The notes under the pieces: generated by a model
Told to the model about the DNA's origin: nothing
Seen by the model: only the letters and a program-made list of their open reading frames with translations
Database searches by the model: none
Part shown: one piece after another, positions 1 to 8,041 of the stretch
Numbering within the stretch: position 1 is the stretch's first letter
How the letters are laid out: every line of letters begins with the position of its first letter
Program-made: the position numbers and the translations under genes
From: Acanthamoeba lenticulata
Lineage: Eukaryota > Discosea > Longamoebia > Acanthamoebidae
NCBI GenBank assembly: GCA_002179805.1
Contig: NAVB01002433.1
Location: forward strand, 1-11,398
Length of the DNA: 11,398 bases
Direction of reading: 5' to 3'

Positions 1-1657
1 CCCCCATCCGAGCGCTCCAGCCGTGGTTGCGTACCCAGAGTGCAGGCCAGGCCGTGGATGGCAAAGAACAGGAAGGCCAGGAGAGGGCTCTCCCGGAAGC
101 ACGCCTGCCACCACCATCAACATGAACAACGTTATTATTTCAGCATTGTCATCATCATCATCATCGTGGGATGGCTTCCCAAGGGCGCAACGCACCCAGG
201 CCACATGCGCGTGCAGCGCTCCGCTCACGGCAAATGCAGCAAGCGACGCCGCCGTGGAAGAGAAGCCCGCCTGCACGCGGCGCCCCACAAGGTCCCCCAT
301 GCATGTGAGAGACTGGAGGCGAGCTTCTTCCCCTCTGCGAGCAGCACCGAAGGAAGGGGCGGACCTGTTTCCGCAAGGGCGTGAACACGGACTCGTGCAA
401 GAGCGTGCCCACGAGCCGATTGTAGCGCGCGCCCCAGAACTCACGAAGCGAAGCTGTAGCCCCCCCCCCCCGAATCATGTCAGCATCTTCTCTTGACCAC
501 TTTGCTACGCAACGGCGCATCCACAATTGCGCACCAGCCGCGATGGGCCACTCGTTAAAGGCCTGCACTCGATACCTGCCAAAAGGCGATGAGGAAAGTG
601 TTGAAGACGATGATGCATGATGAACCCCCTCTCCGATGAGAGGAGAAGGAAGGAGAAGGCTCACCGGTCACGAGTAAACAGCGAGGTGAGGGCGATCTGG
701 AGGTCGTTGATCCCCGTGCCCAGCAGCACGCACATGCCGAAGAGAACGGCATACTGCAGCGTGAGGGCGTAGCTCTGGCGCACTACCTCTCCCCCGCCCA
801 CCTTGGGGCGGTCACACGAAGTCAATGCGAATTGTTTTACACCGAAAATCTCCGAAGACATGCTTGGCGGAGGATTTCCGAATTGTGAAAATCTCCCGGG
901 CACGTGTTTGGGGGGGGGTGAAGGAAGCTCACCTGCTCCAGGCCGTACTGCAACCAGCGGTGGGCCCAGTCGTGCGCCACCATCTTGCCCACGCCGAGGA
1001 CCGCGTGGTAGGCTGCAGCGAGGAGCCGGCCATGACGCGGCCTCGTTAACACGTGTTGTTGTCGTTGCAGCTGCTGGTAGATGAGCTCCGGCACGTACCC
1101 ACGAACCCGAGCCACGGCCCGCCCTGGCGGGGCAGCGGGTTCTCCGACGCGGGGAAGAAGAACCACAAGAACTTGCTCACGAACTCGCGCAGGGTGAGCT
1201 TGTTGCGCTGCCAGCGAGGACGAGTGTCGTTAGCACGAGGTCGTCAACAAGGCGTGCGTGTGTGACGGGAGCAGGTGCAGCTTCCCAGCAAGACAGAGGA
1301 AAGGGGTTTGTTGTACTTCTTCATCTGGGAGCAGCATGACATGGGTGAGACGGATGGAGGCGATCCAGCTCAGGGAAATCGTCATCATCGTGCCCACGGA
1401 GCCGGGAGCGAGGTCCTTGCACACGTAGGTGGTGAAAGCTAGCCAGCAGGGTGCGTTCCTCCCCGACGTGAGTACAACAAGAGCCCCACAAGCTCTGCTC
1501 AGCTCCCGCTTATTGGAGGGGGCAGAGCTGTACCAGCGCTGGTGGCCGCAGCGAGCACGCCACGCACCCATGGGTTGTGCAGCGGCCGGACGACGTAGTA
1601 GCTTCCCAAGCCAACAGCGCAAACACCAAGAGGAGTAACCAGCTTTGTCAAGTCCAT
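1..1657 (-). CDS. Wax synthase-like MBOAT acyltransferase, 3' part outside window
   Basis: Probable long-chain-alcohol O-fatty-acyltransferase (wax synthase family), a multi-pass ER membrane enzyme esterifying fatty acyl-CoA to alcohols. Modelled exons, in transcript order: 1657-1534, 1438-1317, 1207-1099, 1012-933, 786-665, 575-535, 453-365, 312-196, 104-35; all GT-AG with matching phases, giving 291 residues before a likely donor at 34. The start is the ATG at 1657, directly followed by a hydrophobic segment. The diagnostic parts are SLREFWG at about residues 201-207, like the SLRDFWGRRW signature of plant and fungal wax synthases, and SGALHAHVAW at about 259-268, whose first histidine (about 263) fits the MBOAT catalytic position. 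A membrane segment ending in AIHGLACTL follows, as in the family. Further hydrophobic stretches occur throughout. Family members of about 340 residues suggest one or two exons are missing. Substrate is unknown; a DGAT-like or sterol acyltransferase role is possible. The 52-nt intron 364-313 is the shortest and the least certain junction. Confidence 0.82.
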
Positions 1658-1755
1658 CGCAGGGGTTTGGGCCTTGACGCCTTGCCGTGCACACAGATAG
1701 TCTCCTCTTCCTGTCTCTTCTTAGAACCTTTATTTGTCGACTCCCCGACGAACAT
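1658..1755. other. Tandem intergenic spacer between two minus-strand genes
   Basis: Only 98 bp separate the stop of the basic-protein gene (1756-1758) from the ATG of the wax synthase-like gene (1657). The spacer holds the upstream gene's poly(A) signal and must also contain, or lie beside, the wax synthase promoter. No TATA box was recognised. The two genes could not be joined in frame, so they are treated as separate. Confidence 0.55.
1729..1734 (-). terminator. Poly(A) signal AATAAA
   Basis: The minus strand reads AATAAA, 21 nt after the TGA stop of the basic-protein gene, a normal distance for a eukaryotic polyadenylation signal in a short 3' UTR. It supports ending that gene here rather than running on into the wax synthase-like gene. 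Confidence 0.6.
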
Positions 1756-2499
1756 TCAAGAAGCGACCGCCATGGCAGACGACGAGGAGGAGCTGGCCGC
1801 CTTATCGCCGTCGGACCTGCGCTTGGCGCGCCGGACCTTTCTCCGGGCCAGCTCGCTGGGTGCCGCCACAGCCATACCACCGGTCTGCTCCTCAGTTGGC
1901 GCCACCTCCATCTCCTGTTCGTGGAATGCACAACGACGTAGAAACAGAGAAAGACGCGAGCGTCAGCACAGGACAGAGCCCGCGTGGTTGCGTGACACGC
2001 GTATTGTGCAAGAGGACAGGTGATTAGCCAATTGCCTTGCACGAACCTGCTCCTCTACTTCCTTATCCTTGCCCTTGTTGCTCCTCTTGGCGAACCTTCG
2101 CCTCTTGGCGACAGGAGCCTCGCTGTGCTCGAGCTGCATCTGCTCGTGGGTGGAACTAGAGGCCTCCTGCACGAGCCCAGGTGTGTGGCGAGTCCCCACG
2201 CACAGTGTCGTTAAGCATCACGTAGCTGTACTGCCCTCCTCTTGACTTTGGCCAAAGAGGGCGGACCTCATGCTTGCGCTTGGCATTTGCTTTGCGGCGT
2301 TCTCGCCTCTCTTGACGCTTCTTTTCCTCCTCCGCCTCCTTCTTCAGGTTCGCAGCATGCTGCGCACGCCGTCTTGAAAGGTTGTTCTTCCGTGACTACA
2401 AATTGAAACGCGATTTGAAATCATTTAGGAATCTTCCTCTGCGTAAGAGCTACAGAGTGCCTCCTCCGTCAAAGGCACGAAAGAATGGGTTTGTACCAT
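1756..2499 (-). CDS. Small basic, probably nuclear/nucleolar protein of unknown function
   Basis: I do not recognise the family. Modelled exons: 2499-2497 (the ATG alone), 2395-2267, 2166-2047, 1914-1756, giving 136 residues with all introns in phase 0. The mature start reads MSRKNNLSRRRAQHAANLKK, with the serine onward supplied by exon 2. Residues about 8-44 are almost entirely K, R, E, A and Q, as in a charged helix or coiled coil. Basic clusters follow (AKRRRF, about residues 61-66, and RRKVRRAKRR, about 107-116), good candidates for nuclear or nucleolar localisation signals, and the tail ends in a serine run. Composition resembles small ribosome-biogenesis or RNA-binding proteins, but that is inference. 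Exon 2 could instead end at 2204, adding 21 residues, but this would leave a 37-nt intron, shorter than any other here. The gene is divergent from the importin gene. Confidence 0.6.
2246..2257. repeat. 12-bp perfect palindrome in an intron
   Basis: CTTTGGCCAAAG is its own reverse complement. It lies in the preferred intron (2266-2167) of the small basic-protein gene. The two arms would form a hairpin without a loop, so a protein site or chance is likelier than an RNA structure. Confidence 0.5.
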
Positions 2500-2627
2500 C
2501 TTGGGCCAAGGGATGTCAAGCTTGATGTTGATCGTGTTCCGTTGTCGGAGTTGCCAGTAAAGAACCGGCTGAGAAATGTGATTTTCTTTATTCGTTCTTT
2601 CCCGTCGTCTTTTCCCGCCCAGGCGAG
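2500..2627. promoter_or_regulatory. Divergent promoter region of the basic-protein and importin genes
   Basis: These 128 bp separate the two start codons, so both core promoters and 5' UTRs are probably packed here or extend into first introns. Visible elements are the inverted repeat CTTGGGCCAAG at 2500-2510 and TTTCCCGC at 2611-2618, a match to the E2F consensus TTTSSCGC. The T/C-rich run ending in CCCGCCCAG (2614-2622) could equally be the acceptor of a 5' UTR intron with donor GTAAAG near 2547. No TATA box was recognised. Confidence 0.5.
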
Positions 2628-5600
2628 ATGGAGCTCCATCCACAACAACCACCAGGCGAGAGTTCAGACGCGTACACCAACGTTCAGCTCGCCCATGTGG
2701 AGCAGGTACCTGACACACCGTGGGTCTTTTGAACCAGGCGCCCTCGATTGCGGGCGCAGCTGATTCTAGTGGGCGCACTGTGCAGGCCCTCACAGCGTTC
2801 TACTCACAACCGGAGCCTGTACGCACGAATGCACACAACTGGCTCATGGGCCTCCACAAGTCGCCTAAAGCGTGGGAAGTGAGCATTGCCCTACTGCAGC
2901 CGCACGTACGGGCCAGTTTCAATGGGAAACTTGCCCCTTCCTGCTGCATAAAGCTGATGTAGCGCCGTGCATGTGCGGCACCTCCCACACAGCTGCAACT
3001 CGAGGTGCAGATGTTTGCGGCCTCCATGCTGCAGGCCAAGATTCAGGCCAACTGGAACGAAGTGCCCGCCGAATCGCAGACCAAGCTGCTTGAGACCGTG
3101 TTGGATCACATCAAACGACGAGCGCAGCTCCAGCACGTTTCCTCTCTTTGTCCCCCCCCCCCTTGGCGTTATCATCGCCATCATCATCATTCCGAATCTG
3201 ATCGGCTGACGGAGCACGTGTGGGGCACAGGGGCGTGCGACCGCTGCTCACGCGCCTGTGCGTGTGCGTGGTGGCCATGGCATTCCACCTCCTGCCGGGT
3301 GGCGGCTGGGCCACCTACGTCGCTGACGTGCTGGCCATGGCCAACCAGGGTGCGGCCGTCTCTCGCGCCCCCTCACATGGGGTCATGTCCTGACGCCTTG
3401 TATGTATGTAGGTGACGAAATGCTTCTGGTGGCCCTCCAGGTCCTGACCATCTCGGCCGAGGAGCTGGGGCGGCCGCATCTCCTGCGTGACCAGAAGGCG
3501 ACCATGACCAAGATCCTCAACGCCCACATCCCCAAGTACGAAATGAAATGAGGGCCTCTACTTTATTTCTTTATTTGTGAGATATGCCCTTTTCCCTGTG
3601 TCCTTGACAGCTCTTTACTTGAATGCCTTTTATTTTTATAATTTTTATTTTGAAATGTTTATTTACTTTTGATGTAAAACACGCACTGACTTACAACAAC
3701 ACGATGGGCCAGTGTGCTGGCGCTTCTGCAGTCGCTGCTGGCGCTCGAGCCGAGTGACGACAACGTGCGTAGGCAAGAGCCCGCCCTGAAGTGCCTCCTC
3801 AGTTGGCTCAACAGCGAGACACTCGTCATCCCCATCAAGTATACTGCCCGCCCCTCTTCTCGTCATCGCTTTACTGGCGGGTCTTCCGGAATGCATGGCT
3901 CGCATAGTTGACATAGCTGATCGCCGTTTGTTGGTTGATTGGGGGGAGCAGAGACTTCCTGGACAGCCCCATCCTCGGGGGCATCTTCGACGCCTTGAAA
4001 AAGGAAGAGCTCTTTCTTCTCGGTAACGAGCCTATCCCCCCCCCCCGTACCACACTCGATGATCATGTCTTTTCTCATCCCGTTCGATGCAGCCGTCGAA
4101 GTGCTGGGCGAGGTGAGCGCCATCCAGGGCCTGGAGAAGTACCCCGTGGCTCTGGGCGCCATCGCCCAGAAGGTGCTGGGCCTCCGCGGCAGCTACCAGA
4201 AGGCCGTCGAGGGTCCGTTCTCCCCCTCCCGCCGCGCTGCAGGCCTCATGCAACTGACGCGCGCGGGTGCCATACGTAGAGGAGGACGAGGAAATGGCCA
4301 AGGGCATCTGCCAGGTCTTGATGCGGCTAGGCGAGAGCTTCACGCTGCAGCTGTTCGAGCACGACGAGATCGGGCGGCCTCTGGTCGAGTTTGCCCTGGC
4401 CTGCTCCGCCCACGAGAGCCGCGCGGTTCGCCACATCCTCCTCTTACCACCCCATCATCACTATCATGTACATTCATCATCTTCATGACCACCTTCCTCA
4501 TTTATGAACACGCGTACAGGTGACGGGCGTGACCCTCAACTTCTGGTTCTACCTGGAGGAGTACCTGGTCTCGTCTCCCGCCGGCCAGCCCAAGAAGGCC
4601 GCATACGCGCCCGTACTGCCTCCGTCATTTTTTTCCATCAATTATTAATACTATTCTAAAAAGTTTTCGAAAGGGATTCATGAAATTGATGTTGATGATA
4701 TACCAATTGCGATCATCAGGCGTTCCGGCATCTGCTGCCGCTGTTGCTCCAGGCCGCGCGCTTCCCCGACGACTTTGAGGACCAGCCTCGGGGTTGGCTT
4801 CCCCACGCCCCCCTTGCCCCGGGCTCACGCACCAGATCTAACGCGCTCTTCTTACGTACCGTGCCGCGTGGCGATGACCAGACTTGCGCGACGAGTTCTT
4901 TGACTTCCGGAAGGAATTGGCCGACACGCTGCTCCATGTCCAGCTCGTGCTCGAAGCTGGTGCTGCTGCCGCCCCCCATCACCCCATCCCGCTTGTCGTA
5001 CTGGTGGTGGAATCCGAGGAATCTCATCTCATGAACTCACGTGTGTGCGCGCCTCCATATGCATGCATGTCTGCAGAAACGCTGGCGCTGATCGTGGGGC
5101 TCATGCAGAAGCAGCTGGCCGTCCTGCAGACGCCCGGCCTCAGCGAGTCCGAGACCCGCGCCGCGCACCGTTCGATCGAGGTTCTCTCTCTCTCTCTCTC
5201 TCTCAGCACCGCGATTCGCGGCACGTGTGGGGATGTTCGTGAAGGCCCATCTAACACGGGGGGCGACGGGGCAGACGCTGCTGTTCGGGATGGTGAGCCT
5301 GGCCGAGGGCATCGACGCCTCCGAAGACACGTTCCTGCCGCAGGTCTCAGGAGACCGCCCCCTCTTCCTCTCTCTCTCTCTCTCTTTCTGTTACTCACAG
5401 GGTCATGCACACGGTGCCCACGCATGTCTCTATAGATCGTGGGGCAGCTGCTGTTCATCCTGCCCACCACGTCCCTCGTGGCCGCTACGGCCGTCCGTCT
5501 CGTCGGTTCGTTTCCCCCTTGCGCCTTGCGCCGAAAAAAAACAACAACTATGTTTTGTATGAAGATTCGATCGGCTGATGCTGGCTGGGCTTGCAGGCGA

Positions 5601-7972
5601 GCTGGACGAGTGGTTCGAGAGGCACCCGGCCTGCCTCGAGCCGGCCATCCGGTACCTCCTCAGCGCTGCCGCGTCGCCGCTCCTCCGCTTCCCCGGTACC
5701 TCCCTTCACCATCGTTCTCCTCGATGCTTGCCCTTTAAATAAATCTCATGTTTTTCATTCATTTTACTCATGCGCATGGTGGGGGGGGGATGGGCGAGCA
5801 GCAATCACGGCGCTCAAGAAGGTCAACAAGCAGTGCGCGCAGGAGCTGCGGCCTGTGCTGGAGCCCATGCTGGTCTCCTACGACAAGCTCTCCGCCAGCT
5901 TCAGCGTTCGCCCCCGCCCCTTTCTCTTCTTGGCCTCCCTTTTCTTCCCAAGTCTCGACTCATCTGTGTGACGCGTGTGTGTGTGTGTGTGTGCAGGCGA
6001 GAGAGCGGGGCGCGATGATCGAGGCGCTGACGTACATCATCGCGACAGTGCCGCACGCGCAGGCGCTGGCGGCCCTCCAGCGCCTCCTCCCGCCCGTCAT
6101 CCAAACTCTCACGACCATCCTCGCCACCCAGGTCTGCGCCCACCGTTCCCTCTCCCCCGCATACCATATCTGACCCTTATCTTATGATGACACACACACA
6201 CACACACACTCACACGTGCGTTGTTGCCTCCTTCAATATTGGTCTATGTGCGTGTGTATGTGTGTGTGTGTGTGTGTGGGCGGGAGAGCAGCCTCAGACG
6301 CCGTACACGCGGCAGGCGCTGATCGCCGAGTTGAACACGATCGCGGGCGTCTGCCGCTCGCTCGACTCGCTTGACGCGAGTGGTACGCTGCCTCGTCGCA
6401 GATCCACGGGTGATGCGGTGTCTCCGATCTCCTCTCTCGGCTCACGACGCTTGCGGCACCACCACGCGCGCAGGCAACGCGGAGGACCACCCGCTGATGG
6501 CGGTGCTCAAGGCCGTGTGGCCCATCGTGGACCACTGCTTCAAGCACTGCTCCGGCGACCCGGGCATCATCCGCGTACGCCCACCCGTCTGTCTGTCTGG
6601 TCGTGTGTCATCGGCGGTGGGAGAGCGCAGAGGGCAGGGCCTCATACACACGGGGGCGTGTGTGCATGAGCAGGGGGTGAGCCAGATCCTGAAGCACGCG
6701 CTGCACTCGATGCGGGCCCACTTTGCGCCGCTCCTCCCGACGCTGTTGGGTCTGCTCACGACCTGCTTCGAGCGGCACCACGACCCGCAGCTGGTCTCCC
6801 TGCTCGCCGCCACCTCCCACCTCTTCCTCGGTGCGCCCCTTCCCCACCCCCCTTCCTTTTGGTTTCTCGCCGTTGGCGTCATGCCACGTCACGCTGACGT
6901 GGGCCGCCAACAGACTCGCCGCAGGCACGGGAGCTGCAGGGCGGGGCGATCGCGATGATCTCTGCGGCCTTCTTCCGCTGCATACAGCGCGAGGGTGCGC
7001 AGACTTTCTTGCATGAAAGCAACACATAAGCACGCGCGAACTCACACATACACATACACACACACACACGGGCGGACAGGCGCGCAGAACGTCGACCCGG
7101 ACCTGCTGGAGGCCTACTACAAGGACCTGTTCTGCCAGTTTTGCCGGGCGGACCTCCTGCTCGTCCCGCCGGAGGTGCTCGACACCGTGGTCCAGTCCGC
7201 CATCGGGTCGTTCCTCGTCTTCAAGGAGCGCCGCGTCCTCCAGGTCTGTGCTCCTCGTCTGGCCCATCCTCCGCGTGTGCACCTTCGATCGGAGGTCCTG
7301 CTGACGAGCGTGCTCATGTCATGTTGGGTGATTTGGGTGATTGCGGGGGGGGGAAGGCCATCAACGTGGCGCTGGTGGGGGTGGTGAGCGAGGACCGGAA
7401 CGAGCGCACGGTGGCCATGCGGGACGCCCTCCTCCAGAAGCACGGCCAGACCCTCCTCCACACGCTCTTCGCCGTACACGTGCTGCGCTTGAAACAAAAA
7501 ATGGAATTCTTGACTTGTCTTGTCTCACGCGCGCGCACACACACACGCGGGGGGCTGCCAGGGCCTGGCGGGCGGGATGTCGCGGGCCGAGTTTGCGCCG
7601 GTGTCGCGCCTCCTGTTTGCGCTGGTCAACGTGCAGCCGACGTGGGTGCGCGCGTGGCTTACGGCGCTCTTCGCCGCGCCCACGTTTCCATCGAGTCACG
7701 TCTCGCCCGACACCAAGAAGAAGTTCATCACGGATGCCCTCACGTGCGCCTCGCCTCCTCCTCTTCCTCTCACACTCAGGCCGGGGCTCTGACGGAATCT
7801 ACAACGATGGTGGCGTTGATGGTCGCTGAAAATGCACGTCTGTGGGCGCGCGCGTGTTTGTTTCCCACGATTGGTGGTGCGCAGCATCAAGAAGCGGGAC
7901 CGGTTCGAGCGCGTGGTGTCCGAGTTTGCGCTCCAGTGCCGGGGCCTCAACGGCGTGGGCGGCACTTTCTGA
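2628..7972 (+). CDS. IPO13: Importin-13-like beta-karyopherin (nuclear transport receptor)
   Basis: RanGTP-dependent nuclear import/export receptor built of HEAT repeats; known IPO13 cargoes include UBC9, MAGOH-Y14 and eIF1A. Exons: 2628-2705, 2786-2905, 2993-3149(?), 3215(?)-3349, 3412-3535, 3713-3838, 3952-4022, 4093-4212, 4280-4425, 4520-4612, 4720-4792, 4882-4959, 5077-5180, 5275-5343, 5436-5505, 5597-5695, 5802-5905, 5997-6131, 6292-6382, 6474-6574, 6674-6830, 6914-6994, 7080-7243, 7357-7473, 7562-7743, 7885-7972. They sum to 2883 nt, 960 residues; human IPO13 has 963. Family matches run end to end: WLMGLHKSPKAW (about 45-56), LEVQMFAASML in exon 3, LTRLCV in exon 4, LNFWFYLEEYL in exon 10, TLLFGMVSLAEGID in exon 14, and the C-terminal PTFPSSHVSP ... 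FALQCRGLNG, resembling the IPO13 end. The related TNPO3/Mtr10 fits less well at the C-terminus. The exon 3/4 junction is uncertain; most other junctions keep phase and GT-AG. Mean exon is about 111 nt and mean intron about 98 nt. Confidence 0.9.
3536..3712 (+). other. AT-rich intron of the importin gene
   Basis: At 177 nt this is the longest intron in the importin model and is strikingly A/T-rich against GC-rich flanking exons. It runs from a GTACGA donor to ATGGGCCAG, with a good branch site (CACTGACTT, near 3684-3692). An in-frame TGA early in the intron would end the protein if it were retained. I saw no convincing small RNA inside. Confidence 0.7.
5183..5204 (+). repeat. (TC)n microsatellite at an intron 5' end
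   Basis: Eleven TC units begin two bases after the GT donor of the intron 5181-5274. A second tract of the same type occurs at 5368-5385 in the next intron. Both are intronic on the importin strand and are polypyrimidine in the transcript. Confidence 0.9.
5975..5993 (+). repeat. (GT)n microsatellite abutting a 3' splice site
   Basis: A run of GT units ends directly before GCAG, the acceptor for the exon starting at 5997. The usual pyrimidine tract is replaced by alternating purine and pyrimidine. Confidence 0.9.
6190..6278 (+). repeat. Paired (CA)n and (TG)n microsatellites in one intron
   Basis: The intron 6132-6291 contains a CA run at about 6190-6209 and a TG run at about 6259-6278, separated by roughly 50 nt. 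The two are complementary, so the pre-mRNA could fold into a stem of about 18-20 bp that brings the acceptor (after GGGAGAGCAG) close to the upstream part of the intron. Confidence 0.85.
7056..7069 (+). repeat. (CA)n microsatellite in an importin intron
   Basis: CA units lie in the intron 6995-7079, just upstream of the acceptor GGCGGACAG. A shorter alternating GC/CA run occurs at about 7529-7547 in the intron before the exon at 7562. Confidence 0.85.
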
Positions 7973-8041
7973 TGGACGTCTGTCCCTCTCCTCCATCCTC
8001 ACCCCAGCACACAAACAAACAAACAAAAGCCCTCTCGAGAG
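7973..8041. terminator. Shared 3' region of convergent IPO13 and POLK genes
   Basis: The stop codons of the importin (7970-7972) and POLK (8042-8044 on the minus strand) face each other across 69 bp. No AATAAA was seen on either strand within it. There is an (AAAC)n run at about 8012-8027 and the 10-bp palindrome CTCTCGAGAG at 8032-8041. The two 3' UTRs almost certainly overlap or end inside each other's coding region. Confidence 0.5.

Noticed and set aside
161..664. Continuous 167-residue minus-strand open frame
   Set aside because: It reads straight through several introns of the wax synthase-like gene. Family motifs lie in different frames of it and are joined only by splicing.
1230..2042. 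270-residue minus-strand open frame spanning the spacer between two genes
   Set aside because: Only 1317-1438 is supported as coding in this frame. The rest is intron, spacer with a poly(A) signal, or out-of-frame parts of neighbours.
2167..2203. 37-nt GT-AG intron in the basic-protein gene
   Set aside because: It keeps phase, but it would be much shorter than every other intron here. The alternative 2266-2167 intron is 100 nt, also phase 0, and includes a CTTAAC branch-like site.
3536..4719. Intronic box C/D snoRNA in the AT-rich importin introns
   Set aside because: TGATG-like and CTGA-like fragments occur (for example near 3669-3690 and 4689-4699) but not with correct order, spacing and closing stem.
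5975..6278. CRISPR-like or tandem-repeat array
   Set aside because: These are dinucleotide microsatellites inside spliceosomal introns, without unique spacers or conserved repeat units.
2628..7972. TNPO3/Mtr10 (transportin-3) instead of IPO13
   Set aside because: The families are related, but the N-terminal WLM...SP.AW pattern, the modelled length and the FPS..SP...LCRGL C-terminus fit IPO13 better. Serine/arginine cargo features cannot be judged from sequence alone.
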